Source: Cristatella mucedo
Lineage: Eukaryota > Bryozoa > Phylactolaemata > Cristatellidae
Assembly: GCA_009760855.2 (NCBI GenBank)
Contig: WPIO01000149.1
Span: 565,001-629,000 of the forward strand
Length of the DNA: 64,000 nucleotides
Direction of reading: 5' to 3'
Part shown: piece after piece, positions 11,276 to 22,669 of the stretch
How positions within the stretch are numbered: position 1 is the stretch's first letter
How the letters are laid out: every line of letters starts with the position of its first letter
The notes under the pieces: model-generated
Told to the model about the DNA's origin: nothing
Databases searched by the model: none
Seen by the model: the letters and a program-made list of their open reading frames with translations, nothing else
Position numbers and translations under genes: made by a program

Positions 11276-12257
11276 AACAATATGTATACGTATATTTTAT
11301 AAACGTATTGCCCCAGATATCTAGCCGTTCAGGGTTTATCGACCTTGCAGCGAGCGGTTCGAGATATCTCCTTCAGTTGCCGCTCGATTCACTCGTAATC
11401 GCGAAAGCAATGTCTAGTTTCGGGCGACCTCGCTAGTCTGGCCCGGGCAGCGCCTGCAGCTCAATGCGAAGACTAAGCTGAGGTTGCCCTGAGATACTCC
11501 AGACTGCTCGCGGGTTCGAATCCTATACTACAGCAGGCGGGCAATCATTAGCGGCCCACTTCAATTGGGGGGGGGGGCGGTGTGATCGGCTGCTAGCTTA
11601 CTTCTACCGCCATCTAAGCCAGGCCGCTAAATTAGCCTTTGACCTTTGCTACCCGCGTTCTTCATTCGGCTTCCGGACTGCGAATCCTGCAACGGCTGGA
11701 CCTCAACGCCCACCTAACCCCACCGAGTGCTCTGCCCCGTGTGACCTTCACCTCTACGCCCTCCTAGTCACCCTCCCCCTGTGCGATCTTCCTACCGTAC
11801 AACTTCGCCCATCGCTGCCATCGCGGGCATTGAGAACTGCAGAATAGCCCGCCGCAGGACTCCAACTCGAGAGACCGGGATTTCGACTCGCGCGTGATAG
11901 CACCTCGCCCGCAGGCCAAGTAAGACCCCCGGGCGGAGTTCGGGAGGAGTTCGGTTCTTGGCGGACGCCGGAGGGAAACGGCGCAGCAGCAAGCGAGACG
12001 TTGCCGAGCCGACCAGGCCGCCGCCGTCGACGCTGATGCCGCCGGCACGAGCCGATGCCTAACGCGCCCAGCGCAGCCGCCCGCAGCGGCGGCGGGGCTT
12101 TCGCTCGCGCGAGAGAGAGCTGCTTTGGATTTCGAGGGAGAGGCTGAGTATACCCAGCAACGCGTCGGCCGAGAAAGTGGAAAGTGGCGGATTCAAAGGA
12201 CTTCGGCGGCGGCTGCAGCAGGTGCCGCCGCCGCTGCTGCCGCTGCCCGCGGCTTAC
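11276..12257. other. Intron sequence with SINE-like box B
   Basis: Lies between the first two recognised cadherin exons. A family-II-like SINE core (CGCGGGTTCGAATCC...GGCGGGCAATCATT) is visible near 11505-11560, next to a poly-G run at about 11566. GC content rises sharply from about 11700 onward. Confidence 0.45.
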
Positions 12258-12561
12258 ATCGAATGCGATGCCCTGCTTGTTGATGCAGCGCACTTGCATC
12301 GACAGCGGCTGCTGGTCGACGCTTCCGCCGCCGCCGCCGCTGTCGTCCACGTCCAGCCTCTCTTTCACCGCGATGATGTAGGTGCTGACGTTGAGCTCGA
12401 AGAAGCGATTGCCGTGCATGACGTGCAGGCCGCTGACGTTCGACGGGCTGTCGAAGTTGAGCGCTCCAATCGCCGTCCCTGCGGTCCGGCCGAGCAGCAT
12501 TGGCGTCAGGAAAACGTTTGGGGGTGCCGGGGGGACCGGTGGAGGGGGAATCGGACGGACG
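12258..12561 (-). CDS. Protocadherin-15/Cad99C-like cadherin, exon for EC1
   Basis: Minus-strand exon. The donor is GTAAGC at 12257-12252 (phase 0). The likely acceptor is CTCCCTTTCAG before 12561, giving 304 bp (one base plus 101 codons), though the 5' limit is less certain. The peptide starts with a proline-rich stretch, then NVFLTPMLLGRTAG, ELNVSTYIIAVKERLD and MQVRCINKQGIAFD. The last segment closely resembles PCDH15 EC1 'VQVQCINKKVG', and the first aligns with its 'NGTILVDNMLIKGTAG'. A run of five glycines encoded by a GCC/GGC microsatellite (about 12329-12350) interrupts EC1 before the conserved cysteine strand. No signal peptide lies in this exon. It should be in an exon further upstream, at a higher coordinate. 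The next exon (10271-10357) joins in frame. Confidence 0.75.
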
Positions 12562-13885
12562 CTGAAAGGGAGCAGACGACCGGCACTCGGCCGGATGCGA
12601 GGCACAGCCGCTCGCGAGCACGATCGAACGGGCGAGGCGCGCCGGCCGCACGCCGGCGCGCGCGCGCGGCCCGCGAGCGCCGGCGTGCGCCGTCCGCGCC
12701 CGCGAACGGCATGTGAGCCGTGAGAAAGCTCGACGCTTGTTTGTGTCTGAGAAAAGCTTCGCCCTGCGCGCCTTTTGTCTCAGCCACTCTGCCCGCAATC
12801 GCCGGATAATGACGAATCGCGATCCCTGTTTTCTCTCGACGCGAAGCTTCCACGCGCGCAAACAGAGAGCCGGCAGCACAAAGGCGAGACACGGGGTATT
12901 ATTTCAGCCGACTAGTGGTCTATCGGAGTCGTTTTTTTCCGTCGTCCGTCGAACGGATCGTTGACGGACGCCGAGATTCTCTTCGCCGCAGACCGGCGCG
13001 CGCCGCCGCCTAGGCGGAGGCGGCGGCGGCGGCGGCGCCTAGCGGCCGTTGCCTCTGTGACCCTCGCCAAAGACAAAAGCCGCCCCCACGCCGCCGCCGC
13101 ACCGTCACCGCCGTCCAATCTTCCCAATTTCTGCCGCGGCCGAGCTCGGTACGTCAACGGCGAGAGACGCTGCCGTCGCCGGCTGGCCGAGGCTCGCGAG
13201 CGTGCCGCCCCACTTTTCCTCCGTTTCGCCAAGCCGGCGGCGCTCGACGGACGTGGCATGTTGGGGGCGGGGCGGAGCTGGGTCGCGAGCGTTGGCGGCG
13301 GCGTCGGACGCGCGCGAGCGCCAGCGCCCGGATCTCACCCGGAGGCAGCTCCTCGCGGATCCTCTCGAACGTGCGGGTCAGCTGACCGCCGTTGATGCTG
13401 CAACTTCCGGCCGGACGCACGGTGGAGCAGCCTGCAAGAGCGGCAGCCGCGCGGTCACCGTGCGGTCGCCGTTCGGTCACGTGGCGTGCCCAGCGAGCTC
13501 GGGTCCGCGCGGGGCGCGCCGAAGCGACTGGCCGGCCATCTCACCCGATCGCGAGCCTAGCGACGGGTGCTAGCGCGGAGGCGGACACAGACGGAGAGCG
13601 CGAGAGACTCACCGAACAAAGTCGCCAGGCCGATGAGCGCGGCGGCGAATGGCCGCCCGCCGCCGCCTAAGCCGCCGCACGGCGGCTTTGGCGGCGGCGG
13701 CGGCGGCTGTCGACGCGCGAAGGCCATTTCTCGCGGCGGCCGCGACGCAAACGCCCCCAGACTCGCTCGGCGGCTGTTTTCTCCAGCCGGAGTGGCTTTC
13801 GTGCCGAGGCCCGCGGAGGCGGAGCCTGTGAAAAAATAGCGTCGTTTTTATTCACGAACCGGTAGTTTCGCCTTCGCCCCGGCGA

Positions 13886-13886
<1 letters not shown>

Positions 13887-13917
<31 letters not shown>
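13887..13917. repeat. (GGC)n microsatellite
   Basis: About ten perfect GGC units at the 3' edge of a GC-rich stretch. Confidence 0.92.
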
Positions 13918-13967
13918 TGACTGCATGAAAGCGAGCAGACCGTGCAGCAAGGCATCCCGAGACTCGA

Positions 13968-14085
13968 GGATAATTATAATAATAATAATGATAATACACT
14001 TGTATAGCACCTTAAGAGAACTCAATCTCTCTCTAGGCACTTTACAGATGCTGCAAAGAAAGGACGTTACCAAATGTTTGGTGGT
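13968..14085 (-). mobile_element. LINE family B, 3' tail
   Basis: Plus strand shows (AAT)n, then CTTGTATAGCACCTTAAGAG, AACTCAATCTCTCTCTAGGC, ACTTTACAGATGCTGCAAAG. This is the inverted-repeat tail of LINE B in reverse orientation, and only the extreme 3' end is present. Confidence 0.75.
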
Positions 14086-14189
14086 AACGTCCGCAAGAAA
14101 CTGCAGGCATTGTCTGAGCAGGTACATGCACACGAAGGATAACTGCAAAGCGCCGCGCGTGCGGGTCTACTTCAATGCACGGCAGGGGC

Positions 14190-14383
<194 letters not shown>

Positions 14384-14970
14384 TCGGATTTTACCACCTT
14401 TAAAATTATTCCTACCCAGAACTACACTGCTCTAAAGAAGAATGCACGCGAGGCGTGGCGCTGTTGCAAGGAGCCCAGCGTTTTCTTGTATATGAATCGC
14501 CAGTGTCCGCAAAGTGTGAATGCAAATGTTTACCGAATTCTGCACATGGGCGTAAGCATTTATGACACCTTAAAGTAAGGACCAGCTCCGACAGCGCCTC
14601 GAGAACCTCCGACTTGAGAAAAGCTATCAACCAACGCAGAACCACTATGAAAAAAGCGCTTCCCTATCAACACTTTGCTTGGCGTCCAGTAGCCATTACA
14701 ATATCCATCAATTATAATATCATTACATTACAATATCCTTTCATTACAGTATCGTTTGAGGCGCCACCGGATAGCGGCCGTTTCTAACAGCTCCCGTCAA
14801 GCCGGCCATTGACAGCGAGTCCGTTGATTTTTTCTAAGCAGTCGGGTTTATCTAAAAGAGGTGGGTGAGTGACTAAAACAGAATCTGTTCGTCGTACCCC
14901 TTTTGGACTGACCGAGACAGCGTCGGTCCCTCGTACCGAATCTAATAGGCGTTCAATGGAAACCTAGATG
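14384..14970. other. No gene seen
   Basis: An island of ordinary base composition inside the GC-rich block. It contains imperfect repeats of CATTACAATATC near 14690-14750 and no recognisable coding motif. Confidence 0.4.
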
Positions 14971-15465
14971 GAAGAGTTTGAAGGATTTTCTCGCACGGCC
15001 TGCACTCCTTTCCATGTACCAGTCGAGGAAGCACCGGAAAGACTCAAAGGCGGCTATTTGTAATATTGCGCCGCCGCGCTATATTCCGGCGTTGTTTTGC
15101 GTGCTTTCACGCTCGCTGGAAGCGATGGGCGAATGGCGCGGTTACGAATGCGGTGCTGCGAAGGCGCTGAGGATTTACCCAATGGCGTGCATGCTACGTG
15201 CGGCGCGCGACGCTTTTGCCAAGCGGCGGCGCCCTTGTCGGCTGCGTCCGTTGGCGAGCCTGGCCGTCCGGCGCGACCTGTCGCGAGCCGCGCCAAACTG
15301 CGGGATCGCGCCACGGCGTCCGCCGACGCGACGCGACGCGACGACACGTTCGATAGGGCCCGGCGCCTGGCGCTGCTGCCGCCGCCGCCGCTAGACCCGT
15401 CCACCCGAGGGAATGTCCGCAGCGGCAGCTTGCTAGCAGCCGCTGCCAGAACTCGTTCGTGCGGA

Positions 15466-15592
15466 AGGGCCCGGCAGCTACGGGGCGCGGCAGCTACGGG
15501 GCCTGGCAGCTACGGGGCCTGGCAGCTACGGGGCCCGGCAGCTACGGGGTCCGGCAGATACGGGGCCCGGCAGCTACGGGGCGCGCCTATCT
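15466..15592 (+). repeat. 16-bp minisatellite
   Basis: About seven to eight tandem copies of a unit like GGCAGCTACGGGGCCC. Because 16 is not a multiple of 3, the frame changes at every unit, which argues against a coding role. Confidence 0.88.
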
Positions 15593-15708
15593 TCCGGGCG
15601 GCGCCGGGTCGACGCGTCTGCGCTCGGCCCAGAGCTGGCGGGATGCTGGAGGCGGCGTGCGTCGCGAAGCCTCAGGTGGGCGCTCGAAAGGAACGGTGTT
15701 CTTCGCGC

Positions 15709-15776
15709 AGAGCTGCGCTCTGCGCAGAGCGCAGCTCTGAGCAGAGCGCAGCTCTGAGCAGAGCGCAGCTCTGTGC
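15709..15776. repeat. 30-bp perfect palindrome running into a 17-bp minisatellite
   Basis: Positions 15709-15738 equal their own reverse complement (arms AGAGCTGCGCTCTGC and GCAGAGCGCAGCTCT). The right arm then repeats as a unit like AGAGCGCAGCTCTGAGC about three times to about 15775. Confidence 0.85.
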
Positions 15777-18102
15777 AGGCTGCGCGAGGTCCGCACGCAG
15801 AGCGCAGCCGCCAGGCCTGTAGGCTCTGGATCCGCTAGCGGCGGCGGCGGCGGCTGCTGCAGCAGCACGGGCGGGGGCGGCGGTGGGGGATCCGAAGGCA
15901 GCGGTGGCGGCGGCGGCGGCGGCGGTTGCAGCAGCTCGCCGCCGCCGACGCGAGTGCGAGCGCTTCTCACCTGCCTGGCGGGCGGCTGTAGTTGTCGCTG
16001 GTGGCAGCACCGGCGACTTCTGCTGCTGCATCGCGAGTCGCTGCGACTCGCGGCAACGACGAGTGACCGGCTGCGACGCGACGGCGCAGTCTCGCACCCG
16101 GAAAGCTCTCGGCAAAGCCTGGCACTGTTTCCTCCGCCGCGGCGCAAGGTTGCCTCTTGCAATCCCAGGCGGCGGCGGCCACCACCTCCTGGCTCCCGGA
16201 AGTGCGAACGGCCAGCGACGCGCTAGCGTGCGAGACGGCGAGCGCACCGCAGCAGCCGCCGCTGCGGCGGGTCCGGACGCGACCGGCGCTCGTCGCCTAC
16301 GCTGAGCAGCTCGCTGGCTCGCGCGGCGGCTCAGAGGCTTCGGCTGCGAGCGCGGCTGCTGCGGCCGGCGAGCGTCGCGTTACGACTGCCGCTAACAATA
16401 AGCCAGCCGCTAAGCCGTCCGCTCGCTTTCAGAGACGAATTGAAACTCGCGGCCGTCAGAGGTCAGGCCTCACGCTCGACTGCACTCCACCGCCGCCGCC
16501 GGCGGCGGCGTTTACTAATCGGAGTTGGCGGCCACGCGGCCGTCGGCGTCGTGTTCCCTCCAGCGGCTCCGTCGCCGCCGCCGCCGCGATCGAGGCGCTC
16601 GCCCGCCGGCCGGTGCGCGAAAGACGCGTCCCAGGAACTGCTCCTAATCCGCGAGTCACTGCGTCGGCTGCTGAGACCGAAACCGTCGAGCGCGGGCCGA
16701 CGCTCAGCTCGTCGCTTGTCTCCGCCGCCGAGCGCGTCTGCCTCCGCCGGCCGCCTCCTTCTGCGCCGCGGTCCTACCGGCGATTGCCGGCCGGTGAAAG
16801 GACGGCGGCGAATTACGTCGTGGCCGCTGCTACCTTGCCGACCTAGAATAAATACGCTCTTTATAGAGACGAGCCCGCACATCGATTGAGCGGCCGCACC
16901 GAGCGACAACAGGCAGCCGGCGACTCAGCGGTTGCGGCGAGGCGAGGTCGCGCCTCCTCCTCGCGCTCTCGCGCGGTGGCCACGCCCAGCCGCACGCCAC
17001 CCATTCTTTCTCGCCGGAACTCGACGGGCGCTCCAGCCGCCGCAGGCGCATGAGAAACGCGTCGCGCACAGCAGCAGCGGATGGAGGAGGGGGAGCGTGC
17101 GAGCGCCCGCGGGCGACGTCGGCGTCAGGCGGAGATCCCGCGTGCACCGCGCGAGCGGGCGGCGCGGCGGAAGACACGACGGTCGACGCGCGCGCGCGTC
17201 GGAGCGGTGCGGCGGCTCGGAGCCAGAGGGCTCCGGCGCCGCGCCTCGGCGCCGAGGTGCGGCGACGGAGCTCGCGCGCCGCGCCGCGCGCCGAGACGTT
17301 GCGAGGCGGCGGCTCGGAGCCGCAGCAGCCGAGGCAGCGAGCGGCTGCGCAGCGGCGTCGGTCGCCGGCGCTCGCACGACGGCGGCGACGCGTCCGCGCC
17401 GGCGGGCGGGCACTCCCCGGCTCGCGCTGCTTCTGCTGCCGCCGCCGCCGCTCCGCACGAGCCGCTTCGTGGGTTCGGATTAGCGCGACCTTTCAGCGCG
17501 AGCAGCCGTCCGGCCGTCGAGCTCGATGCGCGTGCGCCGCTACGCGCGCCGCACGGCCGCTGGGGGCGTGACCGTAGCCGCTGCGTCGCGAGACCGACGT
17601 AGGGCTGCGTCCGGAGGGGAGAGTGGGGGTAGGAGGCGGGGCAGGAGGACGGGAGAAGCGCTGGACGGGGGAGGATGCGGGAGCGGCGGAGGGACGTTGA
17701 GAAGAGGAAAAGGAATCGGGGGAGGAGGTGGGGGAAGGAGGGGGCGAAAGGGTGGAGGGAATTGTGGATATTTAGTTAAGTGACGCGAACAATCTCAGCG
17801 AGCAGCAAGTGGAGGGGGAGGAGGAGTGGAAGGGGGGAGGGGATACGGTAGAGGACCGGAGAGGAGGAAGAGCAGGGCGGATGCTCAACAAGCTGGGCGC
17901 GCGCGCACGATCTCAGCCCGGCTGCCGACGGGCGTGCGAGCGGACGCCGTCCAGCGGACGTTGCCAGGGCGCGGACGCTCGGCTATCTACGGAAAGAGCA
18001 GAAAGGCAGAAACCGCCTCGGGGCGCGGAGGTTTCATTCGGGGGAGGGAAGCGGGCAGGCGGGAAGGCGCGAGAAAGGAATCTGCGTCGTCGCAGCGACG
18101 GC

Positions 18103-18105
<3 letters not shown>

Positions 18106-18136
<31 letters not shown>
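18106..18136. repeat. (GGC)n microsatellite
   Basis: About ten GGC units within the GC-rich block. Confidence 0.9.
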
Positions 18137-18137
<1 letters not shown>

Positions 18138-19980
18138 TGAGATAGGAGGGGCGAGGTGCCGGTGTCTCGCGCGCGCGCCTGAGCGTGGCGGTCGATTCCT
18201 GACTGCATAACTGGCGGCCGGCGCGGCCGCCGAGGGGAGCGACGCGCCAGCCGCTCGGCGGCGACGGCGGCGTGCGCGGCGAAGCGCCACGCTCGCACGC
18301 TAAAGTGAGGGAGGCGCCGTTCGCGCCAGCCGGCGCGCGCGCGTCATCGTCGCTGAGCGAGTCCAGCTCGAGGCCGCAAGCTAAGGGCGAGACCGGGCGG
18401 CGGGGTGCGGCGGCGGCGGCGGAGAGGGCGCTTACCGGCTGCTGGCCTCAGGTGAATTCCGCTCCTTTGTGGCGGCGGCTGCAAGCGGTCGCCGCGCGGC
18501 AGTCCGGAGGACCCAATTAGCCGCGGCGCGTCGTCTTCGCCTCGCGGCTGCGGCGTTGCGCCCTCCGAACCAGGACAAAAGCGAGTGGCCTAATCCTGCC
18601 ACTCTCGGCGCTACAGTAAGAACGTGGCAGCGGCGGCGGCGGCTCGCTGCTGGTGAGCGGCCCACTACCGGTGAGAGTGGAGCAGCGACAAAGCAGCCAT
18701 TTGCTCAGATACACATCTGGCCCTCAACGAGGTCAGCCGCGCGTACTGCCCACCCGCCGGACAGCGAGCTCGCACCGGATGGAGGCCGCGCGGGTCGCAG
18801 GTGCGCCCCGCGGCGGTCGGGAGAGCGAGCGCCCGTCGCGGAGGACTAGCCCTACCTCCGCTAGCGCTTAACGCCACGACATAGCGTCAGGCCGCCAAGA
18901 CCTCGGCCGGCTGGTAAAAGGGCGCGCCGATCGAGGAAGAAGGGAGGGCGCTAGCTAGCGGAGGACGGGGAGACCTTTGCGGAAGTGTTCCGAACGGGCT
19001 GCCGCCGCTAGATGCGCCCGGTCGGGCGAGTCGCGGCGATGACGCTGCGGCGCGACTCGCATCCGGAAAGCTCTTGGCAAAGCCTGGCGCTGTTTGATCT
19101 GCCGCCGAGGCGCAAGGTTGCATCTCGAGCGGCAGTTATAAGGCGCCCGTTCTTCGCGAATCAGGCTTCTACCGTCTGTCTGCCGCCTACATTTTAGCCG
19201 ACGGGCGCTAACTGTCCTTCCGGGGCAAGCGAGCGCCGCACCCCCGAGGTCGGCATTCAGAGCGGACGAGATCGTATGCCGGCGGCTGTGTTCTGTTGGC
19301 GAATTAGCTGGTTGTAACCTTCTAGCCGATTATGTAATTTTGGAGACCGGATCAATTGAGTAACGCCACGCATCGCCTGAGGCTCAAGGTCCAGCGGTCC
19401 GAGCACGGCGAAAGGGCGTGCGAAATTGCCCAGAGCGAGACGGATCGGAAGGGAGCCCGCCGCCCAGTGCGCCGCCGCCGAACACCGCCGCCGCCGCTGC
19501 CGCCGCCGGCGCTTGCCGGTACCTACAAAGTTGGGTCGGTGAACAGCCCGACGTACGCCAGCCGGTGGCTTCGCGATCGCCCGGCGTCAGAGCGCCGGCC
19601 GAATGGCACTCTTGCCCGAGTTTAGCTAGTTATGCTAGAAAAGAGTGGCGGTGCGGCAATAGCAACGCTCGCCCAGAGCTCGCGGCGGCGGCGGCGGCGG
19701 CGGCGCAGCTACGCTCCTAGTGAAGCATCGCCGCCGCCGCGCCGAGAACTGAGAGCGACGCTGCTAGCGATTCGTCCGCCGCCGCCTCGTCGGCGGCGGC
19801 GGCGATGCGAGCGCAGCCTGCCGAAGAACTCGCGCAGCAAAGCGTCTGCGCCGCATGTGCACTTCCGCCGAACGCGCTCAGCAAAAGTGTCCGTCGTCGC
19901 GTGATGCAGGCACATCTTTATCGAGAGCGGAGCACGCAGGCGCGCGGGTGGTCGCCGTCTTAAATAAATAAATAAATAAA

Positions 19981-20160
19981 TCCTAGCCGATTAAACAGCC
20001 TCTTTTGTATAGCGACAGAAGAGCCTTTATGGCTATCACCACCGCTTGCAGTGGCGATAAAGGATCGCCCCGCCGCAGGAATCGAACCCACGGCCTCGGG
20101 ACCGAGGCCGTGAAAGCAACTGCCTTACCTAGTGTGCCATCACGGCCTAGCCCGCGAGCT
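19981..20160 (-). mobile_element. tRNA-derived SINE, family II
   Basis: Read on the minus strand: a tRNA-like head with box B GTGGGTTCGATTCC, then TGCGGCGGGGCGATCCTTTA, then GCAAGCGGTGGTGATAGCCA, AAAGGCTCTTCTGTCGCTAT, ACAAAAGAGGCTG, and an (ATTT)n tail lying at 19958-19980 on the plus strand. The order matches copies at 24005-24190 and 46360-46505. Confidence 0.75.
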
Positions 20161-20914
20161 GAGCGGTGGCGCCCCGACGGACGACGCGGGCGCTTTCCAG
20201 CACCTTGGCGCTGGCTCGCGCCGCGTCTCTGACGCGTTGCCTGAGGAAAAGCTTCAGGGAGCCCTGCTTGATAGCGGGCGCGTCCAGGCGGCGTTCGCTG
20301 ATCGGCTACCGAGGCCCGAAGGCGCGCCGAAGGCGTTCCCTCCGCTCGGCTGTCTTCATGGTCTGTACGCATACCCTAATCCCAGTCTGTACACATACAC
20401 CAATCCTTGGCGACGAGTCAACATCGCAAGGCCAGGCCTTAAATCCAAGCGAAGCAGCAGTTGCCTAAGTCGAGCGGGCGACAAATCACGCCCGTATAAT
20501 AATTTTAGCTGGTCGTTTGTATATCTGCCAGTCAACCAATAAGAGCATTCGTCGAAGGACGATAAGCCGCCGCTGCCCAGGTATTCATAACAACCCACAT
20601 TCTCCACGATTTTCAAATCGCCGACGAAAAGCCAGACACCATAAAACTCTGAGAACAGCACAGCGAAGCTACGCCTAACGTAGAACGGCACATAGTAATA
20701 AAAATATAAGAAGGTAATATGATTTAACAGCCTCATTTCATATCTACTAATTAAAGCGAGAAAGTCGTCCGTCCGTCCGTCCCGCGGGCAAGATGGAGCA
20801 CTTCCGTCACATGGCAAGATGGCGCAGCGTTGTCTTCCGTGACCATACTATGACTACTTCTACTAAGACTCACCGAAGCGAGTCCACAAGCAGTGAGGTC
20901 TCGTAGCGGCAGAG
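20161..20914. other. No gene assigned
   Basis: A 153-codon open frame runs on the minus strand (20817-20356), partly rich in Phe/Tyr. I see no domain motif and no paired splice sites. A short segment near 20400-20460 resembles one at 21355-21420, so part of it is probably repeat-derived. Confidence 0.3.
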
Positions 20915-21055
20915 GAGCGTTCGCGGCTATCACCGCCGCTTGCAGTAGTCAACAAAGGATCGGCCACTACAGGACTCGAACCCATGATCCGGGTCGTGAA
21001 GAGCAAGCACATTACCCACCCCTGGGCTAAGACCCACGGGCATTACAAGCAGACA
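20915..21055 (-). mobile_element. tRNA-derived SINE, family II (degenerate)
   Basis: Minus strand shows box B ATGGGTTCGAGTCC, then a body like GATCCTTTGTTGACTACTGC, AAGCGGCGGTGATAGCC. More diverged than the copies at 19981 and 24005. Confidence 0.65.
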
Positions 21056-21564
21056 GCCCTCAATGGAGAGCGCCGAACGCGAACGCTGGCCGTGGTCATG
21101 TGATCGAGCCACCTACATGGCCGGTCAGGGCGGCTCAGCCGGAGCCGTCTCTAGCGGACGAGGAGGCGGCCGACGAAGTCACCAGCTGCCGTTAAATGAA
21201 TGGTAAAGAAATATCGACCGCCAAAATGGTTTGTAGAAAGACGTCAGCAGATGCGTATTTCCGGCTACTAATACCTGTGACCGTATCAGTCGCGAGACTA
21301 TATCCTTCACTCGGCGGGCGATCTATCGCTCCCATCGAGTCCGCAGTATAATTGAATATATCCGAGCTCTGGCCACGAATCCACATCGAAGCGCACGGCT
21401 ATAAATCCAGCAGGAGCAGCATCGAGCAGCACATTCGAGGCCTCGAGGCCTCGAATTGCTTGGCCGTCACGTCGAAGAGCTGCCGTACGGCAGCCAGGCA
21501 TTCGCAGCAACAAGCCGCAGCTCGATCGGCAGCCAAGTGCCCCGTCGGAGGACAAGAGGAGGAT

Positions 21565-21758
21565 ACAGAACAATCCAGACGGATGCAGGAGAAGAATGAT
21601 CCAGGACAATCCAGAGGGATGCAGGAGAAGTAAGATCCAGGAGAAGAATCCAGGATAATCCACAAATATGCAGATGGAAGAAGTTCCAGGAGAAGGACAC
21701 AGGACAATCCAGAGGGATGCAGATGGAGAAAGATCCAGGAGAAGGATCCAGGGGGAAA
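21565..21758 (+). repeat. Degenerate GGA-rich minisatellite
   Basis: Irregular tandem units built from AATCCAGAGGGATGCAGGAG and GATCCAGGAGAAG, of about 30-45 bp, leading directly into a pure (GGA)n run. The minisatellite and microsatellite appear to be one evolving tract. Confidence 0.75.
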
Positions 21759-21862
21759 AGGAGGAGGAGGAGGAGGAGGAGGAGGAGGAGGAGGAGGAGG
21801 AGGAGGAGGAGGAGGAGGAGGAGGAGGAGGAGGAGGAGGAGGAGGAGGAGGAGGAGGAGGAA
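21759..21862. repeat. (GGA)n microsatellite
   Basis: About 34 perfect GGA units. The poly-Glu, poly-Pro and poly-Leu open frames over this stretch are repeat translation. Confidence 0.96.
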
Positions 21863-22665
21863 GAAGCTCAAAACTATATGCATTTCCCCTTGAATTTAGA
21901 CAGACGTCCACAATTAGCGGACTTGAAAATATCGAGTGACAATTTGAGCTACTGCTGGTTTTCACATATTACAACTAGTAACGGCTAAAGGTTGAGACAA
22001 TGGTCGCACGAGAATGTGTGGAAGCAGGTTTGCTGCTTAAGTATTGCGTCGAACAGTGCTCCTGCAGATTTAATGCAGCGTGCAATTGACGACTGCAGAG
22101 CGTAGCACTCCACTCAGAGGCTGTCCGACCCGTTTGCTTACCGGCTAAAGCCGCGCAGTTTTATCCGTTTTATTTTCGCACGGCGAGAGCGAGGCCGCTT
22201 TCGTTTCCGCCGCTTCCTGAGGCCCCTGCCGCTGTCGCCGAGCGCCAGCAGCTTGCTTGGGGACCGCTTCGCGTGTGTATCGTGGAAGCACGTTTCTAGC
22301 GCTGACCGCGTGACCGCGGTTGACTGGGGCTGCGCCGCGCCGCTCTCGCGGAGCAGCAGAGACGCTCCGCCGGAGGCGCTTCGAGTGGGCGCAGAGCGTG
22401 AAGAAGTCGATTTGCACGACGGTTCGGGATGAAGAGAAGGCGCAGAAACATTCGCGTCGCGATGGCATTGGCCGACGCGAATGTTCTGGCTTCCAGCCAC
22501 GATCCGCTCGCCGCCGGACATAATGTGGATCACACGCGAGCCGGTTCTGTGGCTTTTACTTGGACTCGTTCTTCGCAAAGATGTGGCTGAGGCTGACACT
22601 GAGGTCGAGTAGAGTCCGCGGGCATGCATGCTGACTGTCCATGGTCATGCATGCTGACGACCACA
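21863..22665. other. Unassigned sequence with a basic open frame
   Basis: A 163-codon minus-strand frame (22629-22138) ends in a strongly basic stretch (RKRRKRKRPRSRRAKIKR). I recognise no family, and two other frames overlap it. The start context is not distinctive and I see no clear acceptor. It could be an exon of an unknown gene or chance. Confidence 0.25.
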
Positions 22666-22669
22666 TCAG

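Noticed and set aside
12177-12716. 179-codon plus-strand frame
   Set aside because: It is antisense to the recognised EC1 exon of the cadherin and has no motif of its own.
15097-18210. Many long open frames (up to about 240 codons) on both strands in the GC-rich block
   Set aside because: They overlap in several phases, translate to Ala/Arg/Pro/Gly low complexity, and are explained by the rarity of AT-rich stop codons. No domain or splice support.
21399-21988. Frames with poly-Pro, poly-Leu and poly-Glu
   Set aside because: Translation of the (GGA)n tract and its flanking minisatellite.
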